From NCBI GenBank assembly GCA_029882395.1, contig JAOUKT010000031.1, positions 1-39,591 of the forward strand: a stretch of 39,591 bases of DNA, given 5' to 3'. Made by a program: the position numbers and the translations under genes. Below the pieces are notes generated by a model. The model saw nothing but the letters and a program-made list of their open reading frames with translations, made no database searches and was not told the DNA's origin. Each line of letters starts with the position of its first letter. Within the stretch, counting starts at the first letter, position 1. Positions 23,827-33,366 of the stretch are shown here, piece by piece. Source of the stretch: Gammaproteobacteria bacterium. GTDB taxonomy: Bacteria > Pseudomonadota > Gammaproteobacteria > SZUA-229.

Positions 23827-26241
23827 GTCTAATTCAGTTTTAATATACTGTTTGCGCAATTCGGCAAACTCCTCAACCCGCTGTTTTATCATTCCGTTGA
23901 GGCTGGTGGCTGGAAAATTGTCCTGCTCATCGGCTTCACCTGCCGGCAGCCCTGTCAGCAAGGACATCATTTCATCGATGCTTTCAACGCCATAAATCGT
24001 AAACTGTTCTTTTTTAACCGCTTCACGGACAGTGCTGTCCAGCATCAGGTGTTTGCTATTTGCTTTCGGAATAATAACGCCTTGTTCACCGGTCAAGCCG
24101 CGCGAATGACAGATATCAAAAAAGCCTTCAATTTTTTCATTAACACCGCCAATCACCTGTACTTCGCCGTGCTGATTGACCGAGCCGGTAATCGCCAGCC
24201 CCTGTTTCAGCGGAATATTGCCTAATGCAGATAACAAAGCACACAATTCAGCAGCCGATGCGCTGTCGCCTTCGATCTTGCCATAAGACTGTTCAAATAC
24301 CAGACTGGCCGATAAAGCCAGCGGCTGTTTCTGTGAATAACGGTTTGCCAGATAAGACGATAAGATCATCACCCCCTTGGAATGAATTGATCCGCCTAAC
24401 TCGACTTCGCGTTCAATATCTATCACCTTGCCGCTGCCAACACGAGCGGTTGCTGTGATACGGCTGGGTTTACCGAAGCTATAGTCGCCTAACTGTATAA
24501 TGCTCAGGCCGTTAACCTGGGCCACTTTTTCACCCTCGGTATCGAGCAGGTAATTGCCACGCAGGACCTGTTCCTGCATTTTCTGGCTGATCTGATCGAG
24601 CCTTTTTTTGCGGCAATCGATGGCTGTTTGCACATTGGTTTCGTTGATCACATTTTGCTGTTGCTGCTTCGCCCAGTAATCGCTTTCACGCAACAGATCG
24701 ACCAGGTTGCCATGGTGCAGGGAAATTTTTTCACTGTCCTCTGCCATTCTGGCACAGTACTCGATCACCCGTGCAACCCCTTTTTTATCAACTTCGAGCA
24801 GCTCATTTTCCTGCAACAAGGTTGCAATCATTCTTGCATATAATTCGGTACTCTCATCATCACGATCAATATCTTCTGAAAAATCAGCCGCGACTTTAAA
24901 TATCAGTCCGAACTCGGGGTCATACGCTTTCAATAAATAATATAATAAGCGGCTACCCGTTAAGATGACTTTTATATCAATAGGGATGGGTTCAGGCTGT
25001 AACGAAATGGTACTGACCAGGCTCAGCAATTGTTCAACGGATTCAATGCGCACCTCGGAGCACTGCAATGCACGTTTTAAACCTTCCCAGCTAAACGGTG
25101 TAAGCAAGACTTTACGCGCATCAAGCACCAGATAACCGCCATTAGCACGATGCAGCGCACCCGCTTTTATCAGCGTGAAATTGGTTGATAAGGTACCCAG
25201 CTGCGCAACGTGCTCTATCCGCCCGCTGAGATTTACATAGGTCGGGTTGTCTTCATAAATAACAGGTGCGCCCTTGGTTTCGCTGTTATCAACCAGCACG
25301 TTAACAAGATAACGCGTGAAAATAGACTGTGCGACCTCATGATTGGCCGCCGTCTCCGCTTTTTCTTTAGCGTATTTTCGAAACTGCTCAAAATGATCAA
25401 TGATATCTATACTGACAGTATTGATGAATTTTGTTATCTCGGGGAAAGGCTGATATTTGGCTAACAAGGCCGTTATATACTGCAGGATAACGGACTCCAA
25501 AATGTCTTTATTGAGTTTTCTGATTTCTTCGTTATATTCTTTTTGCCAGACAGGCACTTTGTGAATGACTTTTTTAAGATCCTGCTCAATTTCGTCAGTT
25601 ATTTTTTTTATTCTTTGTTTTTCTTCTTCAGGTAATTTATCAAACTCTTCCGGCACCAGCAGCTTGTTATCTTTCATCGGACCCAGGGTATAACCACTGG
25701 GCGTTCTCAGCATGGCTATATTGTTTTTTTCTGCTTTCTCGCCAAGTGAAATAAATTCTTTTTCTTCATTATCTTTGTAAGCATCATCTATTGCCTGGGC
25801 ACGGGCGTTGTATTCATCACTTTGCAAAGCGGCGGGAATCGCCACCAGCATATCCTCGACCAGTCGCATCATGTCAGCCTGCAACGCTTTGCCCATGCCT
25901 GCCGGTAACTTCAGCACCAACGGTTTATGATGCTGCTCAAAATTATTGATATAACACCAGTCGGCAGGTATCGCCGCCACTTTTGATTCTCGCTCAAGCA
26001 GCTTGCTGACGGTGCGCCGCTTGCCCAGCCCCTTCGACCCCAGCACGTACATATTATAACCTTCGTGGCGGATACCTATTCCAAACTGCAGCGCTTCCAT
26101 CGCGCGTGATTGTCCAAGGCGCTCGGCAGCCGGCTTCAGCTCTTTTGTGGTTTCGAAATCAAGCTTAGAAAGATCACAACGACGGTATAAGTCTTCATGA
26201 TTGATGATATGTGTTTGATGATGATTAATATGATTTAGCAT
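23821..26241 (-). CDS. Lon-like ATP-dependent protease (LonB/YcbZ type)
   Basis: An 806-residue AAA+ protease. The N-terminal ATPase part has a Walker A-like GSKGLGK (68-74) and a large insertion with Lys/Glu-rich coiled coil (about 150-310). The C-terminal Lon protease domain has the Ser-Lys dyad S660 (GDSASAAE) and K703 (GGVNEKIEGFF), 43 residues apart as in E. coli Lon. There is no LAN substrate-binding domain, which separates it from LonA. Such proteins are soluble, ATP-dependent proteases of poorly known targets. It is monocistronic, converging on the efflux operon. GGAGACAAG directly before the ATG sets the start. Confidence 0.92.
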   Translation of the reverse strand: MLNHINHHQTHIINHEDLYRRCDLSKLDFETTKELKPAAERLGQSRAMEALQFGIGIRHEGYNMYVLGSKGLGKRRTVSKLLERESKVAAIPADWCYINNFEQHHKPLVLKLPAGMGKALQADMMRLVEDMLVAIPAALQSDEYNARAQAIDDAYKDNEEKEFISLGEKAEKNNIAMLRTPSGYTLGPMKDNKLLVPEEFDKLPEEEKQRIKKITDEIEQDLKKVIHKVPVWQKEYNEEIRKLNKDILESVILQYITALLAKYQPFPEITKFINTVSIDIIDHFEQFRKYAKEKAETAANHEVAQSIFTRYLVNVLVDNSETKGAPVIYEDNPTYVNLSGRIEHVAQLGTLSTNFTLIKAGALHRANGGYLVLDARKVLLTPFSWEGLKRALQCSEVRIESVEQLLSLVSTISLQPEPIPIDIKVILTGSRLLYYLLKAYDPEFGLIFKVAADFSEDIDRDDESTELYARMIATLLQENELLEVDKKGVARVIEYCARMAEDSEKISLHHGNLVDLLRESDYWAKQQQQNVINETNVQTAIDCRKKRLDQISQKMQEQVLRGNYLLDTEGEKVAQVNGLSIIQLGDYSFGKPSRITATARVGSGKVIDIEREVELGGSIHSKGVMILSSYLANRYSQKQPLALSASLVFEQSYGKIEGDSASAAELCALLSALGNIPLKQGLAITGSVNQHGEVQVIGGVNEKIEGFFDICHSRGLTGEQGVIIPKANSKHLMLDSTVREAVKKEQFTIYGVESIDEMMSLLTGLPAGEADEQDNFPATSLNGMIKQRVEEFAELRKQYIKTELDK

Positions 26242-26462
26242 CTTGTCTCCATGAAGAATTACTTTCCTGAATACACTGGCTAATATTAATCATACGCCAC
26301 ATTTTCCCTGTATTCAAAAACCTGATGCATTCGATGCTCAGTCATGATTCTGAATCAGCTGTCTTCATAAAACATCCTATACGACTTGCAGAAAATTTTG
26401 TTTACATGTATCAACTACTGTGAAGAAACAACGGCAAAACCACGCCAGACAGCAATCCTGAT

Positions 26463-26492
26463 TTGTCAGCACCGGCTTTTAATACGTATACT
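26463..26492 (+). promoter_or_regulatory. Sigma-70 promoter for the HhH gene
   Basis: TTGTCA (26463-26468) and TATACT (26487-26492), each 5 of 6 to consensus, are separated by 18 nt. Transcription would begin near 26499, leaving a short leader with GGAG at 26508 before the ATG at 26518. The rest of the 276-bp gap behind the Lon-like gene shows nothing else convincing. Confidence 0.7.
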
Positions 26493-26517
26493 TATAGAGC
26501 ACCGGCTGGAGTAAACG

Positions 26518-27375
26518 ATGACTGATTTTAATCATGGGGTCGCTGATAACTTGCGTATTATTGCCGGCTTACTGCAGGCACAGCGGGCCAGCCCGATTCA
26601 GCCCCGCGCCTACTATAATGCCGCCGATAGCCTTGAGCAGTTAGCCGTCGATGTCAGAAAAATACTGCAGCAAGGCGGCATCAAAAGCTTGTCCGATCTG
26701 CCATCGATTGATGATGACATTGCTCAGTCTGTCTATGAATATGTCGCTACTGGGCAGATGACAACACGGCAAACTTTACAAGCCAGCCGTGACCCGGTGG
26801 CATTGTTTCAAGCCATGCCCGCTGTCGGCAAAACCCTTGCAAAACGCATTCATGATACGCTGCAAGTTGATAGTCTTGAGGCCCTGGAAAGTGCTACCTG
26901 TGAAAACCAGCTATGCCGGGTTGCAGGCCTTGGCCCGAAACGACAACAAGCAATTGAAGCCTGGTTAGCCACTCAGCTGGACGACTATCAAGCACAACAA
27001 CACGGCATCGAAGAACCCGCTATCGACTTGTTGATAAAGATCGATGCTGAATACCGGCAAAAAGCCGGTGCCGGTAAACTGACTTTGATCACGCCCAAAC
27101 GCTTCAATCCGGAGCGCAAGGCCTGGTTACCTGTGCTGCACAGCCGCCATCATCACTGGTATTTTACCGCCCTTTATTCCAATACTGCGCGCGCTCACAA
27201 GCTCAAGCAGGTATACGACTGGGTGCTGATTTACTGTTACAACGCGCAGCAACAGCAAACAGTACATACGCTGGTGACTGAAACTCATGGCGCACTGACC
27301 GGCCGACGCGTCGTCAGGGGTAAAGAAGCTGAGTGCCTTGAATATTACGACAGACAACATCAATGCAGGCTATAA
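26518..27375 (+). CDS. Helix-hairpin-helix protein resembling the N-terminus of PolX
   Basis: A 285-residue protein whose first 160 residues resemble the 8-kDa HhH domain of X-family DNA polymerases. It has RAYYNAADSLEQL, the HhH-like GGIKSLSDLPSIDDDIAQSV, and two further HhH hairpins, MPAVGKTLAKRI and VAGLGPKRQQAIEAW. The polymerase nucleotidyltransferase motif (GSxxR, DxD) is absent. The C-terminal 110 residues, rich in His and Tyr, are of a type I cannot assign. Non-sequence-specific DNA binding is likely; a repair role is an inference. The start codon follows GGAG, and the next gene begins 22 nt downstream, so the two are probably co-transcribed. Confidence 0.8.
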   Translation: MTDFNHGVADNLRIIAGLLQAQRASPIQPRAYYNAADSLEQLAVDVRKILQQGGIKSLSDLPSIDDDIAQSVYEYVATGQMTTRQTLQASRDPVALFQAMPAVGKTLAKRIHDTLQVDSLEALESATCENQLCRVAGLGPKRQQAIEAWLATQLDDYQAQQHGIEEPAIDLLIKIDAEYRQKAGAGKLTLITPKRFNPERKAWLPVLHSRHHHWYFTALYSNTARAHKLKQVYDWVLIYCYNAQQQQTVHTLVTETHGALTGRRVVRGKEAECLEYYDRQHQCRL

Positions 27376-27397
27376 CACTTGCGCCCTGCACAAGGCC

Positions 27398-28165
27398 ATG
27401 AATAAACAGGTTAAGCTTAGATTTTACGGCTCGCTAAATGAGCTGCTGCCAGCGGCTAAACGCGATACAGAATTTACACACATTTTCACACAGCAAACAG
27501 CCGTCAAAGACCTTATCGAGTCTGTCGGCATTCCGCATACAGAAATTGACCTGATCATCATCGACAACCATGCTGTCCGATTCAGTCACCGCGTAACAGA
27601 CGGTGAACATATTCGCATCTATCCAGCGGCTGGCAGCACAACGCTGGCGGCAGCTGCAAACCATCAGCCGCACTGTCAGCCAGCCGTGTTACAAACACCG
27701 GCTTTTGTACTTGATGTGCACCTTGGCAAGCTGGCCAGAAAATTGCGTATGTTAGGCTTCGACAGCCTCTATCAAAACAATTATAAGGATGCACGGCTGG
27801 CACAAATATCCGCCACTGAAAAACGTATTTTACTCAGCTGTGACAGACAACTGTTAATGCGCAATCAGGTGCGTTATGGTTATTTTGTTCGCAGCAGACA
27901 ACCACTGCAACAAGTTTTGGAAATACTCTCACGTTATCAGCTCTGCGATCAGCTCAAACCGTTCAGCCGTTGCATGGACTGCAACCAGCCAATCGTCGCC
28001 GTTGCAAAACAGACCCTCGAAAAACAATTACAAGCCGACACACAAAAATACTATGACGAATTTTTCCAGTGCACGCATTGCCAAAAAATTTACTGGCAAG
28101 GCAGTCATTATTTAAAGATGAAAAAAGCAATTGCCGCTTTATGCAAAACAAATTCTTCTCTGTGA
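27398..28165 (+). CDS. Mut7-C protein: ubiquitin-like N-terminus, PIN-like RNase domain, zinc ribbon
   Basis: A 255-residue protein with three parts. Residues 1-80 are a ubiquitin/ThiS-like fold (KLRFYGSLNELLP to GEHIRIYPAAG). From about residue 95 a Mut7-C domain begins, FVLDVHLGKLARKLRMLGFD, with the conserved acidic residue and later LLSCDRQLL. It ends in a zinc ribbon with pairs CMDC and CTHC. The Mut7-C family is a PIN-like predicted RNase; in vivo substrates are unknown to me. The start at 27398 is chosen because an upstream in-frame ATG at 27338 lies inside the preceding gene. It probably shares the promoter at 26463 with the HhH gene. Confidence 0.85.
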   Translation: MNKQVKLRFYGSLNELLPAAKRDTEFTHIFTQQTAVKDLIESVGIPHTEIDLIIIDNHAVRFSHRVTDGEHIRIYPAAGSTTLAAAANHQPHCQPAVLQTPAFVLDVHLGKLARKLRMLGFDSLYQNNYKDARLAQISATEKRILLSCDRQLLMRNQVRYGYFVRSRQPLQQVLEILSRYQLCDQLKPFSRCMDCNQPIVAVAKQTLEKQLQADTQKYYDEFFQCTHCQKIYWQGSHYLKMKKAIAALCKTNSSL

Positions 28166-28238
28166 CACTCTTCTGATTAGCTCAGCCAATAAGCCATCAT
28201 TACTTTTCTTAATAACATCAAATCTGGCTATTTTTGGC

Positions 28239-28252
28239 TTGATGTAAATCAG
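28239..28252. promoter_or_regulatory. FNR/ANR-like box upstream of the dnaK-dnaJ pair
   Basis: TTGAT-GTAA-ATCAG matches 9 of 10 conserved bases of the FNR box. It is centred about 116 nt before the dnaK start. A possible promoter downstream (ATGACT 28280-28285, 18 nt, TATATT 28304-28309) would place it near -70, a class I activator position. No sigma-32 heat-shock promoter is evident in this gap. Confidence 0.4.
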
Positions 28253-28361
28253 CTTAATTACTGGTTCCGGTGACTTTACATGACTTATTATCGGTCGTGG
28301 TGTTATATTAAAAGCGTGGTTTCTTTTAATCGTATATTGCTGATCAATCAAAGGACAGATT

Positions 28362-30215
28362 ATGGCAATAATAGGTATCGATTTAGGCACTTCAAACTCT
28401 GCTGCTGCCGTCTTGCGCGGCGGCCGCCCGGTGATTATCCCAAGCGCTGAAGGCATCAGCCTTGGCGGCAAAGCCTTCCCCAGTTACGTAGCCATTACCG
28501 AAGACGGTCAGACCCTGACCGGTGAGCCCGCACGCCGGCAGGCGGTGGCTAACCCGGAAGGCACGGCAACCACCTTCAAACGTAAAATGGGCCAGCGCGA
28601 AAAAATCGTCTTACGCGGCCGCGAATTCTCGCCTGAACAACTCTCGGCATTTTTGCTGCAAAAAATCAAACGCGATGCTGAAGCCTTCTTAGGTGAAAAA
28701 GTTGACAAGGCCGTCGTCACTGTACCGGCCTACTTCGATGACAACCAGCGAAGCGCCACCAAAGATGCCTGCCGCATCGCCGGCATTGAAGTCGCCCGGC
28801 TGGTGAATGAACCCACCGCCGCTTCACTTGCCTATGGCCTTGATCGCGTCGCTGAAGAACTTAAAATTGCAGTCATTGATTTTGGCGGCGGCACACTCGA
28901 CGTTACCATAATGGAATTTGGTAAAGGCGTATTTGAAGTTAAATCCACCAGCGGTGATACCCGCCTCGGTGGCACCGATATGGATCAGGAGTTACTCACT
29001 TACCTTGCCGAACGCTTTCACAAGGACACCGGCATTGAGATTCAATCAGACAACAAAGCCATGGCAAGACTCAGGGAGGCAGCAGAAACCGCTAAGATCG
29101 AACTCTCCACATCGACCACCGCGCATATCAGCCTGCCCTACTTTGCCGAACAGCACGGTGAGCCGATACACCTGGAAATGAACCTCAACCGTACCGAACT
29201 CGAACGCCAGATCAGAGAAGTCATTGAACGCTGTCGCCAGCCGATCAACCAGGCCTTGGCGGATGCCAACACACGCCCTAACGAGATTGACCGTATAGTT
29301 TTTGTTGGTGGCCCAACGCGCATGCCCGCTGTCAGACAGTTTTTCGAAGAGCTGTTCGGGCGCAAGGCCGAAATGGGCATCGACCCGATGGAATGCGTGG
29401 CCGGTGGCGCTGCGATCCAGGCTGGCGTGCTCAGCGGTGAAGTCGGTGATATTGTGCTGGTGGATGTGACCCCGCTGACACTGGGGGTAGAAACCCTGGG
29501 CGGTGTTGCGACCTCACTGATCTCACGCAACTCGCCTATTCCAGTCAAGCACACTGAAACATTCACCACTGCCGCCGACATGCAAAGCGCTGTTACCATC
29601 CATGTCTTTCAGGGTGAACGGCCCATGTCGGGTGACAATACCAGCCTCGGTGAATTTAACCTTGAAGGTCTGGTACCGGCGCCTCGCGGTGTGCCAAAAG
29701 TCGACGTTACCTTTGATATTGATGCCAATGGCATCTTGAGTGTTACCGCCAAAGATCAGGCCTCAGGCAAATCCCAGTCTATCACTATCAGCGGATCAAC
29801 TCGGCTCTCCGAAACTGAAAAAGAACGCATGATACACGATGCCGAACAGTATGCAGAAGCCGACAAACAGCGTCGCGAAGAGGCCGACAGCTTAAATCAG
29901 GCCGACTCAGTGTGTTATCAGGCAGAAAAATTGCTGGCTGATTTCAGCGACAAACTAACAGAAGAAATGCGCAACAGACTCCAGTCAGGCATGCATGAAA
30001 CCCGCGAGGCACTCAACCAACACGATGCCCGGCTTGCAGCCGAAAAAGCCGAACTGTTAACTAATGTGATCAAAGAAGCTGGCGTCATTGTGTACTCTCA
30101 ACAGCCTGGCGCAGGCGTCTACAAAGAACGAAAAGTAGATGATCCTGGCGCTGGCAAAACAGCCTCACGTATGCATGAAAATGTTGTTGATGCAGATTAC
30201 GAAGAGAACCCTTAA
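28362..30215 (+). CDS. dnaK: Hsp70 chaperone DnaK, probably an accessory copy
   Basis: A 617-residue Hsp70. The ATPase domain has [10 protein letters not shown], the phosphate motif [23 protein letters not shown] and [12 protein letters not shown]. The substrate-binding domain follows at about 370-600, with [14 protein letters not shown] as the interdomain linker region. It is shorter and more divergent than the main gammaproteobacterial DnaK (about 640 residues), and [21 protein letters not shown] resembles archaeal/clostridial-type sequences. It lies with dnaJ but without grpE, so I take it for a second system. AAAGGA precedes the ATG. A dedicated client is unknown; the anaerobic-type promoter box suggests specialised expression. 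Confidence 0.93.
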   Translation: MAIIGIDLGTSNSAAAVLRGGRPVIIPSAEGISLGGKAFPSYVAITEDGQTLTGEPARRQAVANPEGTATTFKRKMGQREKIVLRGREFSPEQLSAFLLQKIKRDAEAFLGEKVDKAVVTVPAYFDDNQRSATKDACRIAGIEVARLVNEPTAASLAYGLDRVAEELKIAVIDFGGGTLDVTIMEFGKGVFEVKSTSGDTRLGGTDMDQELLTYLAERFHKDTGIEIQSDNKAMARLREAAETAKIELSTSTTAHISLPYFAEQHGEPIHLEMNLNRTELERQIREVIERCRQPINQALADANTRPNEIDRIVFVGGPTRMPAVRQFFEELFGRKAEMGIDPMECVAGGAAIQAGVLSGEVGDIVLVDVTPLTLGVETLGGVATSLISRNSPIPVKHTETFTTAADMQSAVTIHVFQGERPMSGDNTSLGEFNLEGLVPAPRGVPKVDVTFDIDANGILSVTAKDQASGKSQSITISGSTRLSETEKERMIHDAEQYAEADKQRREEADSLNQADSVCYQAEKLLADFSDKLTEEMRNRLQSGMHETREALNQHDARLAAEKAELLTNVIKEAGVIVYSQQPGAGVYKERKVDDPGAGKTASRMHENVVDADYEENP

Positions 30216-30229
30216 GGCAAACCGCTAAT

Positions 30230-31357
30230 ATGGCTACGGCGCAGCGCGACTATTACGAGGTATTAGGAATACCACGGGATGCCGATCAGAAGACCATCAA
30301 GGATGCATTTCGTCAGCTGACATTAAAATACCATCCTGACCGAAATAAATCCGCGGGAGCAGAAGATAAATTTAAAGAAATAGCAGAAGCTTACGCCATA
30401 CTTTCTGACCCAAAAAAACGCAGCCAGTATGACTCGGCCGGTTTCTCCGGTGTAGCCGATTTTTCAGCCGAAGACCTGTTTGGCGGCATTGATTTCGGTG
30501 ACATCTTCAGTGATATGGGTTTTGGTTTTAATTTTGGCGGCGGCAGTATATTTGATCGTTTTCGTCAGCAGCGGGCAAGAAGGCCGGAAAAAGGCAGGGA
30601 TATTGAAGTCCAGTTACGGGTCAGCCTGGATGCGATCAATACAGGCAGCGAAGAATCAATCCGTCTGGCTCATCCTGTTAGCTGCGAAACCTGTAACGGC
30701 TCCGGAGCTGAGCCCGGTACGGCACCCAGGACCTGTGATGCCTGTGGTGGCAGCGGCCAAAAGGTGATTTCGAAAAAACAGACGAATGATAACAGCAGCG
30801 TCATGTATCAACAAATCATTAGCTGTCCGCAATGTCACGGTCAGGGCGTGATTATTGATGCGCCTTGTAAGCAATGTGATGGCTCAGGACAGGTTAATAA
30901 AAAAGAATCGCTTAAGGTCAAAGTCCCTAAAGGTGCAGCAGAAGGCATGGCGCTCAGAATCCCCGGCCATGGCATGCCCGCACCGTCAGCTAACGCGATT
31001 GCCGGTGACCTGTATGTTATTGTCAGGACAGAATACGATGAGCGTTTTCAGCGATCAGGCGCCGACCTCTGGCGCACAGAGTCTATTCATCTGGCAGATG
31101 CCGTGCTCGGCACCGAGCTTAATGTGCCGACGCTCGGCAAAAGCATAAAAGTAAAAGTACCAGCTGGCACACAACACGATGAAATATTACGGCTTAAAGG
31201 CAAAGGCTTACCCGTGCATGACAACCACGGTTATGGTGATTTGAAAATCCGCATTCAGGTTCCCATTCCCGATAAAATAAGCAAGGACGAACAGAAACTA
31301 TACGAACAGCTACGCCAGTTCAATAAAGATAAAAAGCAGCACTGGTGGAATAAATAA
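30230..31357 (+). CDS. dnaJ: DnaJ co-chaperone
   Basis: A 375-residue type I DnaJ. The J domain (about 5-72) has the HPD motif in KYHPDRN. A Gly/Phe-rich region (about 80-115) follows. Four zinc-binding repeats are complete: CETCNGSG, CDACGGSG, CPQCHGQG and CKQCDGSG. The C-terminal substrate-binding domain is present through residue 350. It stimulates DnaK ATPase and delivers substrates. It starts 14 nt after the dnaK stop and is clearly co-transcribed with it. The intact zinc repeats exclude HscB- or CbpA-type partners. Confidence 0.94.
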   Translation: MATAQRDYYEVLGIPRDADQKTIKDAFRQLTLKYHPDRNKSAGAEDKFKEIAEAYAILSDPKKRSQYDSAGFSGVADFSAEDLFGGIDFGDIFSDMGFGFNFGGGSIFDRFRQQRARRPEKGRDIEVQLRVSLDAINTGSEESIRLAHPVSCETCNGSGAEPGTAPRTCDACGGSGQKVISKKQTNDNSSVMYQQIISCPQCHGQGVIIDAPCKQCDGSGQVNKKESLKVKVPKGAAEGMALRIPGHGMPAPSANAIAGDLYVIVRTEYDERFQRSGADLWRTESIHLADAVLGTELNVPTLGKSIKVKVPAGTQHDEILRLKGKGLPVHDNHGYGDLKIRIQVPIPDKISKDEQKLYEQLRQFNKDKKQHWWNK

Positions 31358-31574
31358 AAACGATTCGCATTTACCGACAGCTGAGCACAGATCATAAACA
31401 TAAAATTAATCCCTGTGTTAGGCTTTAAACATTAAATATAATTTAGTAAAATTATTACGGACTTAAGAATCAGGACTTGATAGCATTCACATAAGCGGGC
31501 ATGTTCATTGGCTACGCCATACTCGCTACGCTGTGCTTGTTTCAAATAAATTTTGTTAATGGAGAAGCGTTATA

Positions 31575-31739
31575 ATGGAATCTTTAGTTTATAGTTTTTT
31601 TGCAAGCTATCAGCCTTGCTCAGTCACAACGATATGCCAACAGACTGCCGCTCACTGTCAGTCAGCACAGCCTGCATCTTATTACCGTTTTCATATCGCG
31701 CAACAGCTTTCACCGCTGCCATGTAAAGAATCAGCATGA
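31575..31739 (+). CDS. Possible 54-residue small ORF overlapping the phosphoethanolamine transferase start
   Basis: This 54-codon frame starts with ATG at 31575 behind a good ribosome-binding site (GGAGAAG, 7 nt spacing). Its TGA overlaps the next start codon in the form ATGA. The peptide begins MESLVYSFFASYQP and has four cysteines (C15, C21, C28, C50) but no convincing membrane helix and no family I recognise. The downstream gene has only a weak ribosome-binding site, so translation may depend on this ORF. It could be a small protein or a leader that couples translation. Support is positional only. Confidence 0.45.
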   Translation: MESLVYSFFASYQPCSVTTICQQTAAHCQSAQPASYYRFHIAQQLSPLPCKESA

Positions 31740-33310
31740 ATATAAAACAGATTTTCAAACTGAAAACCTCGCACCGGCAATTTTCAATTATTTTTACGAC
31801 TTTATTATATGTCGTCTGCAATGCCCTCAATATAGATAAAATTTCAAAATGGTTTTATATGGGGGATCAAATTGACTATTCGGCTCTTATCGCCTATTTA
31901 CTGCTGGGCCTGGGTTTATTTATTGCGTTTTTTGTACTTCTGGCTCATCGCTGGACAACAAAACCTTTAGCCATAACTCTTGTTATATTAAGCGCATCCG
32001 CGACTTATTTTATTTCTAAATATAATGTTGCAATCGACACCTCAATGATCAGCAACATGATTCATACTGACGCCACAGAAGTGCGTTCCTTATTATCTTT
32101 TCAGATGATACCGTATATTTTATTGCTCATGGTCTTACCGATACTGCTGATTTTAAATACCGAGATCAACTTTCACCAACCCGTCAGGCATTTATTTTCG
32201 ACCGTGATCGTTGGTGCCAGCTCGCTTGCTATTGGCATAGCGTTTTTGTATATGGAATTTAACATTATCCACCGTGCCGGCAATATCTCAAATAAATACA
32301 TCGTGCATTCTCTAGTCCCTGTCAATTATTTAAGAAGCCTGTTCCGCACGGCATCGCATAGCATTAAGCCGCTCTATGCCAGCAATAATAAACAGCCTGA
32401 TATTTCAGGCCGCATTGCCACCGAGCAAGACCTGGTTGTTGTGCTGGCGATTGGTGAGACGGCGCGACAGAAAAGCTTTAGCCTTTATGGTTATGACGGC
32501 AACAATACCAACCCTGTTTTATCCAGAACTAAAGACCTGCATCTTTTAAATGGAATTGCACGTGTCGGCACAACCTTATACGCCTTGCCAGAAATACTGG
32601 AAAAACAAGAAATTAAACTGCCGGCCATTGTTTCAAAACTGGGTATCAATACAGCGTGTTATGTAAACTATACGCTTTATGATAATTGCAACGCCGTTGG
32701 GGAAATCAATGTTACAAACTGCAAACATGGCAAATGTTATGATGAAGATGTTATTCCGTTATTAGAAGCCAACCTGAAATCCTATGTTTCCGGTTACAGG
32801 TTTATGGTCTTGCATCTGGGCGGAGGCAGTCACGGCCCGATTTATAGTCACAGACACCCTCCTGAGTTCCGCCAGTTTAAACCGATGTGCAATGATGCGG
32901 ATGTTGTAAACCAGTGCACAACAGAACAGATCTATAACTCTTACGACAACACCATACTTTATACCGACCAGGTGCTTGCCAATATAATCCAGAAACTCGA
33001 CCACTCCGGCGCACCTTATGTCTTTATCTATTTGTCAGACCATGGTGAATCCTTAATGGAAGATGACCGCATCTTTCACGGAATGCCACCAGGCATAGCA
33101 CTGCCTCCTGAGCAGGCCCAGATCCCGCTCATTGTTAAATCGTCGATACCGATATCAATCGTCGAACGTGAGCAATACTTACAGCAGGATGTTTTTGACA
33201 CGGTACTGGATTTGTTCTCTATCGAGACAGCTCTCTTTGATAAAGAAAGAAGTTTTATTAAAAAACACGATGCGGATTCTCAGCAGTTAAATCTGGCAGA
33301 CAATCACTAA
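31736..33310 (+). CDS. Phosphoethanolamine transferase-like membrane enzyme (EptA family), divergent
   Basis: A 524-residue inner-membrane protein with about five transmembrane helices in the first 175 residues and a periplasmic sulfatase-fold domain. Metal and catalytic residues match EptA: E241 in GETAR, threonine T279/T280 in VGTT, H366 in GSHGP, D435/H436 in SDHGES and H448 in FHGMPP. The family moves phosphoethanolamine from phosphatidylethanolamine to lipid A or other glycans. It is divergent: the usual CGT and PC cysteines beside the nucleophile are Val and Glu, so that disulfide is missing. The acceptor is therefore uncertain. It converges on the hydrogenase gene 56 nt away and may be co-translated with a small upstream ORF. 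Confidence 0.82.
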   Translation: MNIKQIFKLKTSHRQFSIIFTTLLYVVCNALNIDKISKWFYMGDQIDYSALIAYLLLGLGLFIAFFVLLAHRWTTKPLAITLVILSASATYFISKYNVAIDTSMISNMIHTDATEVRSLLSFQMIPYILLLMVLPILLILNTEINFHQPVRHLFSTVIVGASSLAIGIAFLYMEFNIIHRAGNISNKYIVHSLVPVNYLRSLFRTASHSIKPLYASNNKQPDISGRIATEQDLVVVLAIGETARQKSFSLYGYDGNNTNPVLSRTKDLHLLNGIARVGTTLYALPEILEKQEIKLPAIVSKLGINTACYVNYTLYDNCNAVGEINVTNCKHGKCYDEDVIPLLEANLKSYVSGYRFMVLHLGGGSHGPIYSHRHPPEFRQFKPMCNDADVVNQCTTEQIYNSYDNTILYTDQVLANIIQKLDHSGAPYVFIYLSDHGESLMEDDRIFHGMPPGIALPPEQAQIPLIVKSSIPISIVEREQYLQQDVFDTVLDLFSIETALFDKERSFIKKHDADSQQLNLADNH

Positions 33311-33366
33311 TAATGGCCAGGCATTAAAACTATTTGATCAGGCACAATGCGCGACAAAACACATGA

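Noticed and set aside
26401..26414. FNR-like sequence TTTAC-ATGT-ATCAA upstream of the HhH gene
   Set aside because: It is 8 of 10, but it is not placed correctly relative to the good sigma-70 promoter at 26463-26492, and such matches are expected by chance in AT-rich gaps.
29138..29599. 153-codon open frame antisense to dnaK
   Set aside because: It lies wholly within the well-supported dnaK frame, its translation is Ser/Arg/Thr-rich and low in complexity, and it has no family features.
28362..31357. Interpretation as the HscA/HscB iron-sulfur assembly chaperones
   Set aside because: No isc genes are nearby and the partner is a full type I DnaJ with four CxxCxGxG repeats, unlike HscB.
31600..31839. 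79-codon open frame overlapping the start of the EptA-like gene
   Set aside because: It lacks a ribosome-binding site and overlaps the coding start in another frame; the 54-codon frame at 31575 has much better initiation signals.
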